Below are positions 48,633 through 59,541 of a stretch of 64,000 nt of DNA, in pieces. The first letter of the stretch is position 1, and every line of letters starts with the position of its first letter. The notes beneath the pieces were generated by a model. The model was given only the letters and a program-made list of their open reading frames with translations. It did not search any database and was not told the origin of the DNA. A program made the translations under genes and the position numbers. The stretch lies in the NCBI RefSeq assembly GCF_000348985.1, contig NC_035923.1:248001-312000 (forward strand), read 5' to 3'. Source of the stretch: Huiozyma naganishii CBS 8797. Lineage: Eukaryota > Ascomycota > Saccharomycetes > Saccharomycetales > Saccharomycetaceae.

Positions 48633-50093
48633 TTAGTTTGGCTCTATTTTGTGCAGCTGTTCTTCTAGACTTTGGCACCGGTCGTTAAGCTCTAATATAT
48701 GTCTTTTGTACAAGTCCGTGATGACCTCCAACTCGGTGATCTTTGATTTTAGTTTTATTATTTCCTCTTCGTTCTTTAGTACATTAGTCAATTTTATTTT
48801 ATCCGCTTCCTCCTTTAAAAGAGTTCTGTGTTGTGGAAAAGCTTCTGCACGTTTAAAAGGGGGTCCATCTTGTGTGTCGAGTGGGAACTTCGAGTGCTGG
48901 GTTGTAGGAAGCGGTAGGGGTGTGTGACGGGGACCCGATGTGCTGTTTTGGCAAATGCTAGATATATTTTGGGGTTGTGAAATGGGAGAGAGTATACCCC
49001 GTTGCTGTTCTAAATTTTTGGAATCAAGCTTAGAAAAAGGCTCAGAGAGAGAACCGGACAGTTTCTGGCAACACGAAGTGGAATACGCAGATGTGCTACC
49101 ATTATTCTCATCAGGGCCCCTGTTTGATGATAAGGTTTGAGGCATGGCTATTGGCGAAGCAAAATCTGCGTGAAGCTGACTTGAATATTGGTTGGCATTG
49201 AGGTGTGGGGCGGGCATACTGGTGGTTTCATTTCTCGCGGAGTCAGGTGAGTTACCTTTATTTATGTCCGTCAAAACAGAGATCAGGCCAGGAAGTTGCT
49301 CGCCACTTCCACTTGGTGGACGCATTGGCTGGAGAGGCACTGCCTTGTTGGGAATGGGAGAGCCTATAGAAGGTAACTCATGGGGTGATACTGCATCTGG
49401 GGAGAAGCATTCCCTATTCGTTGGGTCCTTTAACATTGTCAGTGGTACTTTCGTAGGTACTATGCAACTGTCTGTCTTGTCTGCTTCCTTTGATATGAAT
49501 GGATCGCTGGCGTCATCTGTGTTTGTGCTTGTCCTTCTCGAATCTGGTGGCGGTTGGCTCCGCGACTTTCTGTTTTTCGAGCTTGAAGTAGCAAGCAGTT
49601 TCCCCTCCGAGGATGAGCTTACCTTTCTTTTTTTATCTACAGTCGGTTTGAGACTTTTCTCATCGGAAGGTCCGGCATTATCACTATGTCCTTTCCTGTT
49701 TCTTGATTTTATGACATTTGTTTTCAACCGAATGGGTCTTGGTCTGCCGTGCAGTTTCAAGAAAAGACCACATGCGTTGCAAAGCACTGATCCGTTTTCA
49801 TCACGCCTCCACAACGGCGTTGTTGAGGTTAGACAGTTTTTGCAAACGGACGAATTTGACATATTCAGAACCTGATTCGGTCCAGTATTTCGAAACAGCA
49901 ACTTTCCCGATGCACTATTGGCAGATTGGTCCTCGCTGATGGCATGAGAGGGCATCCCATCAGCATTTTCATGCTTCGAGGCCGTGGGATCCCCATTTGT
50001 ATCTTTCAGAGCATGTATGGCGCCAGAATTCGTATCTGATTCCGTAACCACCATCGTTTCATTGGTCCCCTTTGCTTCGTATAACGGCAGCAT
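48633..50093 (-). CDS. GZF3: Gzf3/Dal80-type GATA zinc-finger repressor
   Basis: This GATA factor represses nitrogen-catabolite-sensitive genes by competing with Gln3 and Gat1. The 486-residue protein (S. cerevisiae Gzf3 551) has one finger near residues 82-106 with spacing C-x2-C-x17-C-x2-C and the sequence [11 protein letters not shown], followed by a basic arm ([11 protein letters not shown]). The C-terminus carries a leucine-zipper-like coiled coil beginning [16 protein letters not shown], as in Gzf3 and Dal80, which dimerise through it. The middle is Ser/Pro-rich and disordered. Position next to UTP10 matches GZF3 (YJL110C). Confidence 0.94.
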   Translation of the reverse strand: MLPLYEAKGTNETMVVTESDTNSGAIHALKDTNGDPTASKHENADGMPSHAISEDQSANSASGKLLFRNTGPNQVLNMSNSSVCKNCLTSTTPLWRRDENGSVLCNACGLFLKLHGRPRPIRLKTNVIKSRNRKGHSDNAGPSDEKSLKPTVDKKRKVSSSSEGKLLATSSSKNRKSRSQPPPDSRRTSTNTDDASDPFISKEADKTDSCIVPTKVPLTMLKDPTNRECFSPDAVSPHELPSIGSPIPNKAVPLQPMRPPSGSGEQLPGLISVLTDINKGNSPDSARNETTSMPAPHLNANQYSSQLHADFASPIAMPQTLSSNRGPDENNGSTSAYSTSCCQKLSGSLSEPFSKLDSKNLEQQRGILSPISQPQNISSICQNSTSGPRHTPLPLPTTQHSKFPLDTQDGPPFKRAEAFPQHRTLLKEEADKIKLTNVLKNEEEIIKLKSKITELEVITDLYKRHILELNDRCQSLEEQLHKIEPN

Positions 50094-50654
50094 ATCAGCA
50101 AAAAAAATTACCCTAAACCTTTAAACGGAGACTTGTTATGGTAGCAAAACTTTGGGATGTGACTATCTTCTAGCGCTCTTCGAAGAGTACTCTCAGAGCC
50201 AAAAGATCGTAAAGTAAAAGAATAATGTATAGAATCGAAAACACGCAAGTAAAAGCCGCTGAGATTTATGGTGAAGATAAGCGTTGACTACACTTAAACA
50301 CGCACAGGTAGGTTTGTAATACAGTTGGCAAAATGTTTGAACAGGCGTGCGCGACGTCACAGAACGCGCTCCTCACTTGAACTCGACGTTTCATTGCTCA
50401 CCAGGCCATTCGATGCCGTCTCCGAGAGCAGGTTACAGCGTAATTTTTCGTCCACCAAGAACGTTGATCACTTCCGACGACGCAAGATTCCATACCGTTC
50501 CAAGCGCATAAGAGCAGTAGTTGAAGCCAGCCTAAGACTGCGCTGACCAGTCGTTGGGGCATTGGGACATCTTACGGTCCCCTCCAATGTTACATGACAC
50601 TTGCTATTTTACATATATATAATGTCGGGTTATAAAGTTTGGAATTATTCCGAA
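50094..50654. other. GZF3 promoter and UTP10 3' region
   Basis: This 561-base interval lies between two minus-strand genes. It contains one GATAAG at 50276-50281, 183 bases from the GZF3 start, where a GATA factor could bind. A short plus-strand frame at 50325-50546 begins with TTG and is not conserved-looking. Otherwise nothing is seen. Confidence 0.5.
50276..50281 (+). promoter_or_regulatory. GATAAG site upstream of GZF3
   Basis: This is a single GATA-factor core. GATA factors cross-regulate each other in S. cerevisiae, but one six-base match is weak. Confidence 0.35.
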
Positions 50655-53600
50655 TCAATCCAAGTATTTATCAAAAGGTTCACCCAGAACGTTCTCCACA
50701 ACAGTGACCAGTCCTGTTCTGACTTCGCGCTCAACTTCCTCGTCATCGTCCTCTAGCAGTTCCGCAATAGTTGGAACCAACTGCGGTAGTAGGGTCAACC
50801 AGCTCTCTCCCACCTTGGAATAGATTAGTTTCAATGATCTAACGGCCCACAGCTTTTCCCTAGAAGAGCATGTAGCTTTCATGTGGTTGGACAGTGCTTT
50901 GTTCATGATCTGGTTGTGTTCCTCTGCACCGCTGTTGTTCACGGCCAAAGAACTTATCGCCTTAGCAAGGTACTTACCTATGACGTTCTCAATCACCTTT
51001 AGTTGGTCAACAAGCGTTTCACATATCAATTCAAATCTTGACGTTGATTTCCAGTACTCATCTCTATCGTATTTGAACGATGAGATCAGTGAGTTCAAGA
51101 TCAAACGGTGAAGATTCACGTTTGTTATATCCTTCTTGATAAAGCTCTTCAACAATTCAGTGGTGGGTTCCAACAAATAGGTAAAGTATGATGTGATAAT
51201 ACCTTTCAGGTTTTCCTGTAGCTTGTTGAAGAATTTGAAAAAAGCAATTAGCCTATCGCTCTTATCCATCGATGCATTACCAACACCTTCGCCGTCGAAT
51301 GCCCATTTGACCAACAAGACAAACGATGGTCTAAATACCTTATCATTCATCTTCAAAACGTATGCATTAGAAATCTGGTACACGGTGGCTTCTATACGGC
51401 TGACGGTGTTATTGTCAAACGAAGTAGTAGATCTGTATTCAAATAGTGATAACAAAAGCTTGAAAAACACTGGGGACTGGGAGGTAGCAGATCTCTTGTC
51501 CAGTTCTTCAGTAGTACCTTCAAGTGCGCTGAGGTACAGAGAAATGGCAACGGAGTCGGCTGAGTCTGCAACAGTAGTCGTCCAAGACTTTGCTAGCACC
51601 TTCAAAACTTCTCTCGATTCAACATTCTTGATTATCAATTGAAGAACAGCGAGTCTCGTCTGAACTTCCACTTCATTGGCAAAGAAAATGATTGATAGAA
51701 TATCGCCCAAATTGGATACCAAAAAACTTGGAATACTCTTGACTAGATTGGCAAATAGCAATATGATACTCAATTGAAGAGGTGAGGTTAATGAGTCTTT
51801 CTCCTTGGATTGAGATTGTTTAAAGATATTAATCGTGACAGGAACAACCTTGGGGTAGAAGGCAATGGACTTGACTCCCAGTATCTGAATTGCATTGCTA
51901 ATTAAAGTCAAGGAAGAAATCTTAATTTCAGTTTTTTCAGATTGAAGATTTTTCGTAGTAAGTGCGAGCGCTTTTGTGACCAACGTGCTGTCTAACCTGC
52001 TACCAAATCTTGCAATCATCGACGACATTGTATTTAGCATCACTTGAGCAACATTCACATATTCGAGTTCTGCTGAAATTCTTTCTAACAGGATTTTGAT
52101 AACCAGAGAAGCAGATGGTGCAACAGATTGGGTTTCAGATTCAAACTTAGTGCCAATCACCAAGGCAATGTGGTACTTTATATCCTTGTTAGAGCTCTTA
52201 GTCAATAAAGGTAGCGTGCTCTCAACAAAGTCATTGATCGGTAGCATTTTCAAGGTATTATTCATCAAACTAAATAGACTCTTGCGAATCTCTGTCTTCT
52301 GATCAACTGAGATAATCACATTTCTCTCTTTGTCAGATTTAAAGTAGTTATTGGAATCATTGATAAAGGTTAAAACACTTTCTAGCACCCCAGCAAAATC
52401 TTCTCTGACTTTAAACCCCGTTTCTTTCGATTCGGTGTTATCGAGTAAACAGGAATAAATTCTCATCTTCAGACTTCCATTGGAATGGTAATAATCGGAG
52501 TCGTTATCCTGAAGAATCTTGTCAATAAAATTAAAAGCTTGCTGAATGAAAGTAAACAACTCTGAAGAGTTCTTGTTTAAAATCCCATTGGAAAATAGTG
52601 TGTCTGACTGTAACAAAATTTTCTTTTCATCATTGTGAAAACCAGAAAGTAACTGATCTAACAAAGTAAAGTAGTGAGTAACACCATGTAACTGTTCAGA
52701 AACGCTAAACCGTGATAACAAGGACTTAGAAAACTCAATTATACTCTTTGCCTCACCCAGCTTGAATATTTCCACGCAGTGTGTATATTGATGAGCAACC
52801 AAAAAGAAAAATGGACCAATGGCGGTGGCACTCCCTAAGGCTTTAATCAAAACAAAAAACAACTGAACCCTTCTGTGTTTTGGAACGTGCTGAAGGGCTG
52901 TGGTAAAACTCATTAACAAAAATTCAGCTTCGTCGTTCGAAGACACTTCTTTGTTGTTTAATAGTGCGGGAACAACGGTTAGTATCGTCTTTTCGACAAC
53001 TCTAATGGTAAATGCATCGTCTTGACGAATACTGTGAGCACCCATAAAGGTAAAGATAGGCATGATTGAATGCAGTATAGTTTCCGGGCTGAGAGAAGCC
53101 AACGCCCCGACCACAAGAAGCAATTTGTTCTGTAGCTGAGGAGACGGAGAGTTTCTGATAGCAGATACAAGAATATCTGATCTGATATTTTTCAAGCTAT
53201 CACAACCTTCCTTCTTCAACGACTCGATAATATTCAGCATACATGAAGCCAGCGTTTCTTGTGCATACAAAACTGGCAAGCCTCCAGCTTGATCTAACGC
53301 TTCTAAGTCGGCTAACAGGGAGAACAAGGAGTAAAGTAGCTCCGGTGTAGCCTTCACAAAACGCTTATCTAACGTTTCCAAAATTATGGTGATTTTCCTG
53401 ATGTGGGCTTCAGCCAACAAGGAAACTTCCTCTTTTTGAAAAGCCGATTTGTTTGCAGAAGATGTTCTTCTCCGTCTTTTGGGAATATCAGAAACATCAG
53501 TGTCCATATTAATCTTGTTTTGCTTCAAAATGGCGTTCAAGACATCTGTGTTTATCGGTAGAGATTGCAGGGTAGCAACAGAATCGTAGCTTTGTTCTGA

Positions 53601-55943
53601 AGCTGCTGTAGTGTCAATGATGCTCTGGGCAATTTGAAGTTGAAAAGACGTTTTCAAAGAGTCAAATACTGAAAGCACCTTTTCGGCAACCAGATTGGAC
53701 AATTGCTCATATTCAGAGTTCAACGACTTAATTATAAACTCGATCATGAACTGGTTTTTTTCCTTTAACGATATCAAGTTCACTATAGACTTTTCAAATT
53801 CGTAGAAACTTGTTTTGTTAAGTTTGCATCCAGTTTCCCAGTGGTCTCTCTCATTTAGATATATGGAAATAAAGCCTTCAAAGAGCTGGGAGTAACTGCT
53901 TGGAGAAGACGTACTTTTATTGAGTGCTCTTAGTAAGAAAATTTTTCCATATGGAAGAGGAATGGTTAGAGCATTGTTGGCCCAAAACAATAGATAAATT
54001 TTGTCATTTTTTTTTGGAATGAAAAACCGTGAGAGGTCGTAATTATCGACAATGTAGTTTTCTAAAAAGTTCTTTAACCAAGTTTCCCCGTCTTTTGGGG
54101 CCAACAGCGGCAATGAGGTTTTCTCTCCGTAGATTTTTTTGGAGAAGAAATAATGCTTGGTGAAAGGTCTTTTGGCAATTTGGGAAAGAATTTTCTTTAC
54201 ACCAATTCTCACATTTTTAGAAACATCACTTAACGCAACAATGAGACATGGAACAAGAGTAAAAAGATTGGACTCTTTGTCAATATTGTTTAGCGATTTC
54301 GATATGTTGGATGAAGCGATGTGTCTTACAGCGATTGGTGCAGCTGGTGAAACAATGACTCGCAACAGAAATGTAATTCTCGCTTCTAAAGTGGTGAAGA
54401 AAACATTTAAGAATTGGCCAGCGGAGTATTTTTTCCCAACAGCTTCGGTGAACAGCGACAACAATTTGTTGAAAATCTCATCCGATTCACTAAGCAGTGA
54501 AGTCGCTTTTGTATACACCGTTTTAGAATTCTTGTCGATAAATGTCTTGAAATCTGGTATGTCATTGTTTTTCCCTACAATACTTTCAGCTTCCAAATCT
54601 GTAACAGTCTGGGAGGTCATGTTATGAGAAGAGAATAAAGAGGTTGTTAATCTTATTTCAAAAATTTCAGGGCTAACACTCAAGGCTTTCAAACAGCTCG
54701 TGACGAGTTTCTCGTTGATGGAGATGAAGTATTCAAACAATTCAATAAGTTGGGACTTGTCTTCTAGCAATTCAGACAAATGAATGGAGTCTATAATGAC
54801 AGCTCTCAATTCGTAGTTTTCTAAGTGTGATATTTTCAATAACTTGACAATCAAAGACAGTTTTGAATGGTCATATCTTGCAATAGCCCTCACATATGAA
54901 GTGATAAACTTATCACATGCAACGTCCTCTTCCATCAAAAACTTGTTAAGAAATCCAAAGGAAAACCTTTTGTCAAACAACTGATAAAGTTTTGCTGGGA
55001 GTTGGTCGATATTTCCTTGGCCATTTAGAGTTTGGAATAGCTTGCATATAGCAATTAATGCAGATTTTTTGGCAGATTCGGTTTCCAGATTGGCTAAAAT
55101 TGTTTCAGTAGCGGCCAAGATTAGTGTTTTAGACAAAGGTAGTGCAGTGGCAAACACAACCAGAATTGTATGGGCTGCAATTTGACAATCCACTGAGTCA
55201 GCACTCAATAATTTGGCAGCCAGTTCCAGCAGAAGTGGAACTAGCAGGTTCAACTTCGGCTCGTTGGTTGAATTTGCCGCAATTACGTTGATAACACAGC
55301 ATGTTGTAAAGAGCAATTGGTTTGTGTAGGTTGTGGTTTGATTGATACAACCGCTCATGTGGTTAACGTACAATTTCAAAAAATCTAAATCATTAAAAAG
55401 CTTAACAATTGTCAGATTGGTTGGAATTTTATCACCTTTAGTGTACGTAGAAAGAGGGGCAAAAAGATGCGGTAGCTTAATAATGTTCAATATTCTTTTA
55501 AAAGCTGGTGTTTGGTAGTAGTTTAATGTAGTTAATAGTAACATTTCAGCGTTCAAAATATGTATTTGGAATTTTCTAACCAGCCATTCAGTAGCATGTA
55601 GCGTAGGGGTCAAATGCCACATCGAAGAAGCCAATAGTAAATAACCATTGATTGCTTTATTTAGACTGTTGTTTTCTTCCTCTGTCTGGACGTTTCTGTC
55701 AATGTTTATCGACGTCTCAGAAAACAATGTCTTCTTAAAAAGTTCAAAACGGGAATCAAGCTCAATTAAGCTATCCAGTGCGATGATTGCGTTGTCGAAA
55801 ACGGTATCGTAATCCTGGGTGGCTGCAGTCTTGGAATTGTAAATTAAAGATGCAGAATGCAGCTTCTGTCTCCTCTTTCTGTCGAGGGCAACAGTAGAGT
55901 TATTAGCTGCAATTTGAGCTAATTGATCACTTAACGAAGACAT
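50655..55943 (-). CDS. UTP10: Utp10, UTP-A (t-Utp) subunit of the small-subunit processome
   Basis: Utp10 (HEATR1 in animals) is a large HEAT-repeat scaffold needed for rDNA transcription and early 18S rRNA processing in the nucleolus. The 1762-residue protein (S. cerevisiae 1769) starts MSSLSDQLAQIAANN and is helical throughout. It has the conserved C-terminal BP28CT-type region and the end EDDDEEVEREVRTGLVTVVE. A short basic stretch near residue 820 (PKRRRRTSS) may be a nuclear signal. Its promoter carries PAC and RRPE elements. The start ATG at 55943 matches the family. Confidence 0.97.
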   Translation of the reverse strand: MSSLSDQLAQIAANNSTVALDRKRRQKLHSASLIYNSKTAATQDYDTVFDNAIIALDSLIELDSRFELFKKTLFSETSINIDRNVQTEEENNSLNKAINGYLLLASSMWHLTPTLHATEWLVRKFQIHILNAEMLLLTTLNYYQTPAFKRILNIIKLPHLFAPLSTYTKGDKIPTNLTIVKLFNDLDFLKLYVNHMSGCINQTTTYTNQLLFTTCCVINVIAANSTNEPKLNLLVPLLLELAAKLLSADSVDCQIAAHTILVVFATALPLSKTLILAATETILANLETESAKKSALIAICKLFQTLNGQGNIDQLPAKLYQLFDKRFSFGFLNKFLMEEDVACDKFITSYVRAIARYDHSKLSLIVKLLKISHLENYELRAVIIDSIHLSELLEDKSQLIELFEYFISINEKLVTSCLKALSVSPEIFEIRLTTSLFSSHNMTSQTVTDLEAESIVGKNNDIPDFKTFIDKNSKTVYTKATSLLSESDEIFNKLLSLFTEAVGKKYSAGQFLNVFFTTLEARITFLLRVIVSPAAPIAVRHIASSNISKSLNNIDKESNLFTLVPCLIVALSDVSKNVRIGVKKILSQIAKRPFTKHYFFSKKIYGEKTSLPLLAPKDGETWLKNFLENYIVDNYDLSRFFIPKKNDKIYLLFWANNALTIPLPYGKIFLLRALNKSTSSPSSYSQLFEGFISIYLNERDHWETGCKLNKTSFYEFEKSIVNLISLKEKNQFMIEFIIKSLNSEYEQLSNLVAEKVLSVFDSLKTSFQLQIAQSIIDTTAASEQSYDSVATLQSLPINTDVLNAILKQNKINMDTDVSDIPKRRRRTSSANKSAFQKEEVSLLAEAHIRKITIILETLDKRFVKATPELLYSLFSLLADLEALDQAGGLPVLYAQETLASCMLNIIESLKKEGCDSLKNIRSDILVSAIRNSPSPQLQNKLLLVVGALASLSPETILHSIMPIFTFMGAHSIRQDDAFTIRVVEKTILTVVPALLNNKEVSSNDEAEFLLMSFTTALQHVPKHRRVQLFFVLIKALGSATAIGPFFFLVAHQYTHCVEIFKLGEAKSIIEFSKSLLSRFSVSEQLHGVTHYFTLLDQLLSGFHNDEKKILLQSDTLFSNGILNKNSSELFTFIQQAFNFIDKILQDNDSDYYHSNGSLKMRIYSCLLDNTESKETGFKVREDFAGVLESVLTFINDSNNYFKSDKERNVIISVDQKTEIRKSLFSLMNNTLKMLPINDFVESTLPLLTKSSNKDIKYHIALVIGTKFESETQSVAPSASLVIKILLERISAELEYVNVAQVMLNTMSSMIARFGSRLDSTLVTKALALTTKNLQSEKTEIKISSLTLISNAIQILGVKSIAFYPKVVPVTINIFKQSQSKEKDSLTSPLQLSIILLFANLVKSIPSFLVSNLGDILSIIFFANEVEVQTRLAVLQLIIKNVESREVLKVLAKSWTTTVADSADSVAISLYLSALEGTTEELDKRSATSQSPVFFKLLLSLFEYRSTTSFDNNTVSRIEATVYQISNAYVLKMNDKVFRPSFVLLVKWAFDGEGVGNASMDKSDRLIAFFKFFNKLQENLKGIITSYFTYLLEPTTELLKSFIKKDITNVNLHRLILNSLISSFKYDRDEYWKSTSRFELICETLVDQLKVIENVIGKYLAKAISSLAVNNSGAEEHNQIMNKALSNHMKATCSSREKLWAVRSLKLIYSKVGESWLTLLPQLVPTIAELLEDDDEEVEREVRTGLVTVVENVLGEPFDKYLD

Positions 55944-56020
55944 GAGCCTCTGTTTTCTTTGTTTACTGATCGGTTGGCTGGTTGATTCAATGAGAATTTG
56001 TAAGAACAGAGCTTAATATG

Positions 56021-56030
56021 AGCTCATCGC
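56021..56030 (-). promoter_or_regulatory. PAC element GCGATGAGCT upstream of UTP10
   Basis: It matches the PAC consensus GCGATGAGNT exactly on the UTP10 strand, 78 bases before its ATG. PAC is bound by Dot6/Tod6 and marks ribosome-biogenesis genes. Confidence 0.8.
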
Positions 56031-56058
56031 ATTCAAATTAGAATTTTTTTTTGAGTTG

Positions 56059-56071
56059 AAAAAATTTTTTT
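56059..56071 (-). promoter_or_regulatory. RRPE element AAAAAATTTTTTT upstream of UTP10
   Basis: It contains AAAAATTTTT, the RRPE core (Stb3 site), placed 28 bases upstream of the PAC element. The PAC-RRPE pair is the standard ribosome-biogenesis promoter layout. Confidence 0.75.
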
Positions 56072-56183
56072 AGCTCCAAAATTGGTAGACCTTCTGTTTT
56101 GAGAGAATGAGCGAAAGAGGAAATACCGCCGGAAGCTTGTTTGGCACTGGAATTAGCATACATAAAATTACATATTGTACACA

Positions 56184-58205
56184 TTATAAACTAAACAAAC
56201 TACTGGTTTTCTTACCGAATGGGTAGACAAATAGTGTCGATGCAAATAATCCAACAGAAATACCGATGGAAACTTCTATCATGGTAACACCAAATGACAT
56301 ACCGGAGGTTATATCGGTGGACCCTGCCGCTGATGTGCTATTACCACGAACAATTTGGTTGGCACTGTTCAACCCTGACAGTAGTGAACTCTGTGAGGCT
56401 ACACCAGAAGGCACCTGGACAAAAATGGCGGGCAACATGGCTGAGACAGCCAGCCCCTGCCAAATTCTGGAATAAAGATTCCCCATGACACCAATGACGA
56501 AGGCTGCCAACGCAGCCGTGAACTCCGTGGAGTTCTGGAAATGCTTCCCTGCAAAGTACGTCACCACATAACCAGCACTGGATATGATTACCATGGTTGG
56601 GAGCTGTGTCCATTTAGCTTGGTTCAACAACGAAATACCAATGGTGAACGCTGGCACGAATAAAAATCTGAACCATGGCGATATCAGTTGTGGACAAGAC
56701 GCTTCATTAGTAGCGCCACCATATAACCAACCAAACAGTGCTGTACCCAACGTTATACCGAAACCCAGAAACAGCGAGTAAATGATGGCGTAAAACATTC
56801 TAACAGCCCCAGCTACCATATTTCTGCTCTGCAACTCCAATGAACCACATAAAATAATGTACCCTGGTAGAATCAACGCCAGGGAGCCCTGAGTTACAGC
56901 TCCGAAACAGATTTTTGAGTGAGGAATGGAACCGAATGCTCTCCCACAGAAGCTGACTACAATGGAAGCTGTGATTTCAAATACGTTGGAGTACAAGTGT
57001 GACCTGTTAGAAACGACAAATTGTAGAAACCCCACACAAGAACCCATAAAAAATGATATCGCCAGATTTACCCAGTGACCGCCGAATGCATACGGCGTGA
57101 CCATGGCGGAGCAGAACCCGAAAAGTAGGACACATAGCCAAGGTGGATATAGATTCTTGTCGGCTATGATGGTATCGATTTCGAGGTTCCCTTCCTCGGC
57201 ACTCTTTTTATCATGAATGACAGTTTTGTATATGGAGTGGACCTGGTGGAGTTTCCACAGGTTCAAACCTTGTGCACATCTAACCAGTTGAACTTCCGAA
57301 GTTCTTGTTGTAGAATCACCAAAGGATACGATCATACAACCTGGGATATAGAGGAATTGGCCATCAATCTCTAGGACTCTGCAAGTCATGACCATGTAAT
57401 CTTCCAGACGGTGGGTAGGAGCCCCGTACAGCATCAAAGCTTTACACATTCTCAGAACAAATCTCTGTCTTTGTAGCAGATCGGCAATATGACGTGTTAT
57501 CCTCCTTTCTGCAGATTTCTTCTTCCTTTTAAGTCTCTTGATTTGGCCCTTTGTTTTGTCCATCGACTTGTGTGCCATGTTAGTTGCCATATTCTTCTTC
57601 CGTTTGGCCATGACGTCGCTTTCGCTAGCGGTCGACATTAAGGATGCGGACGATGGGGCCACTTCTTCATTTTGATACAGTTTCATCAACGACCCCAACA
57701 CCCCACCCCGGACTCTTTTAGGTGCCGCGATTTCCTCCCCATCTTCATCCAGCACTGCCTCGAAGTCGTTTTCGGAATCGGTGTTGTCCATGTCCCCATC
57801 TTCAATACCATCCATGGGAGCAGCGAAGAATCCTGAATCGTCACCAGAATCTATAATGGTGGATGACGCATCGGAGTGATCTGTCAGCGTGTCTGCATCC
57901 ATGACAGTGTGTTTCCCGAGGATTTCTCTCGCCTTTTCGTTGAAATCAATCATAGGTATATCATTGCCACCGACAGAATGAGTCTGAGACTCCTCGTCAG
58001 ATGTCTTCTCCTGGGAGTTATGCGAGTGCATCCCGGGTGCCAACCCAATATTCGTGGCAAAATTGTTCACGGTATTGTTGATGTAATCGTCATTCTTTGA
58101 ATCGTGATGGAATTGCACGTGCGATTGGCTCCTCGAACTACAATGAGAACTGCCGGTCTCAATTTCTTCCGGCCTCTCGTGCGTGAATCTAACGGTGTTC
58201 GCCAT
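56184..58205 (-). CDS. PRM10: Prm10-type multispanning membrane protein of the ThrE family, single intact frame
   Basis: This is a ThrE-like integral membrane protein, linked to pheromone response in S. cerevisiae. Substrate unknown. The 673-residue protein has an acidic, Ser/Asp-rich N-terminal third, a basic stretch (KRLKRKKKSAERR) near residue 225, a soluble region with KALMLYGAPTHRLEDYM, and about ten hydrophobic segments from residue 355 to the end. In S. cerevisiae the matching material is split between adjacent YJL107C and PRM10 (YJL108C). Here one frame covers both. One TGAAACA pheromone element is at 58822-58828, far upstream. The start is the ATG at 58205. Confidence 0.92.
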   Translation of the reverse strand: MANTVRFTHERPEEIETGSSHCSSRSQSHVQFHHDSKNDDYINNTVNNFATNIGLAPGMHSHNSQEKTSDEESQTHSVGGNDIPMIDFNEKAREILGKHTVMDADTLTDHSDASSTIIDSGDDSGFFAAPMDGIEDGDMDNTDSENDFEAVLDEDGEEIAAPKRVRGGVLGSLMKLYQNEEVAPSSASLMSTASESDVMAKRKKNMATNMAHKSMDKTKGQIKRLKRKKKSAERRITRHIADLLQRQRFVLRMCKALMLYGAPTHRLEDYMVMTCRVLEIDGQFLYIPGCMIVSFGDSTTRTSEVQLVRCAQGLNLWKLHQVHSIYKTVIHDKKSAEEGNLEIDTIIADKNLYPPWLCVLLFGFCSAMVTPYAFGGHWVNLAISFFMGSCVGFLQFVVSNRSHLYSNVFEITASIVVSFCGRAFGSIPHSKICFGAVTQGSLALILPGYIILCGSLELQSRNMVAGAVRMFYAIIYSLFLGFGITLGTALFGWLYGGATNEASCPQLISPWFRFLFVPAFTIGISLLNQAKWTQLPTMVIISSAGYVVTYFAGKHFQNSTEFTAALAAFVIGVMGNLYSRIWQGLAVSAMLPAIFVQVPSGVASQSSLLSGLNSANQIVRGNSTSAAGSTDITSGMSFGVTMIEVSIGISVGLFASTLFVYPFGKKTSSLFSL

Positions 58206-58821
58206 TGTAACTTCGTATTATACCGCCAGCACGTTTCTATGATCCACAGTGCGTTTTCTAAGTGTTCGTCGGCTAATCAAAACAAAAACTGCAAACACTC
58301 ACTTATATATAAATAACCGATGGACGCGATAATTTCAACCCAGTCACCCACAGCAAAACTCTTCCTTCACACAGCGACTCCCTATCCGATAATATTCGCA
58401 GTGAAGCTTCCGATTATACATTTTGCTATACTATGCTTAGAAATGAATCCATTTTTTAATTATTTATAATTTTTCCTTCATCATGACGTAGTGAGATGCC
58501 TGCGTCCATCTGAAAACTTCGGAAAAACTTTCATTTCGGAAAAACTATGGGGTTGGTACGGGAATGTTCTCTCTTTACAGAGAAAATGCGCAGGGCAGTT
58601 TTTTTCAAAGAGAAGAAAGGAAAAAAGGAAAGGAAAAAAGAAATAACTAGATGCCCATATAACAAACGGGTAACATAACATTCCGTCTGGGGGAGGGAAA
58701 GGAGAGCGTGGCGCATGTCCGTCACACTTCTGCAAACCTCCTTGAGGAGTTAACGGGACGCGGATGCATCAGCGTTTCTTTCTCGCAGTGCTTGGTAAGG
58801 AGTATGTCACTGGAGAGTGTT

Positions 58822-58828
58822 TGAAACA
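58822..58828 (+). promoter_or_regulatory. Single pheromone response element TGAAACA
   Basis: The Ste12 consensus TGAAACA lies 617 bases from the PRM10 start. Functional elements usually occur in pairs near the TATA box, so this one is doubtful. Confidence 0.25.
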
Positions 58829-59011
58829 CTCCGGGAAAATACGCATGTCGTAACAGCGTAAGTCCCTTCTCCAAGGACCTTCTGCTCTGCCAATATAACT
58901 CGTAGAGAACAAACTGGGAGCCCTTATGTGTAGATGCAATACGTGTGTACCTCCTCCTCATCACCTTCCGTATGAAGTGACTAAAAAATATCCCTCTGGG
59001 GGGAGTTGTTT

Positions 59012-59021
59012 TCGGCGGCTA
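59012..59021 (+). promoter_or_regulatory. URS1 (Ume6 site) TCGGCGGCTA upstream of IME2
   Basis: This perfect URS1 core lies 521 bases before the IME2 ATG, followed directly by a T-rich run. In S. cerevisiae a URS1 at a similar distance represses IME2 in mitosis through Ume6 and activates it through Ime1-Ume6 in meiosis. Confidence 0.8.
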
Positions 59022-59541
59022 TTTTTTCCTCTTTTTTTTCCCTCCCCCTTTCTCAGCTCTCCCTGCGGGGTTTTCTGAGGCAAGCCGTTGAAATTCACTC
59101 CCATTTTTGTAGTTTTTGTACTTTTTTTTAGTTCTGCCTGCTACGCAATGATGTGTGAATGCATATAACGCATATTAACTTATAAATATACGGTTGTCCA
59201 GGTGGGTTTAAAAGGTGGGGACTTGGACAGTTCTTGCCTTCTTTTGATTTGATTTTGATGTATGCAATTTACAAAAAAACGAAGAACACACTATATAGTT
59301 TAAAACTCCCGTGTTTTAAGTAGATAAGAGTCGACTGTGAATTTTTTTGCTTGTCTAAAGGAGACAGCACTTTCACAGAGGGATATTACAGAAGAGATTT
59401 GGTAGGTGACTGTCTCTCCATATTTAGATCTATATACCTATTTTCGCGCCCCTTCACCGTCCCCCACCCCCCTTCCTTTGTCACTTTCCATTTTTTTTTG
59501 ACACTGGGCTGTGCGTGTTATTCTCATTAATACTCGTCCAA

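Larger units (their letters stand above)
58206..59541. promoter_or_regulatory. Divergent PRM10-IME2 promoter region
   Basis: This 1336-base region is the longest in the window without a gene. It contains a TATATATAAATAA box for PRM10 at about 58303-58315 and TGAAACA at 58822-58828. For IME2 it contains a URS1 at 59012-59021 and T-rich tracts at 59022-59040. IME2 also has a long regulatory upstream region in S. cerevisiae. No gene is supported. Confidence 0.6.

Noticed and set aside
50325..50546. 73-codon arginine-rich frame between GZF3 and UTP10
   Set aside because: It starts with TTG, has no ATG at all, and no family resemblance.
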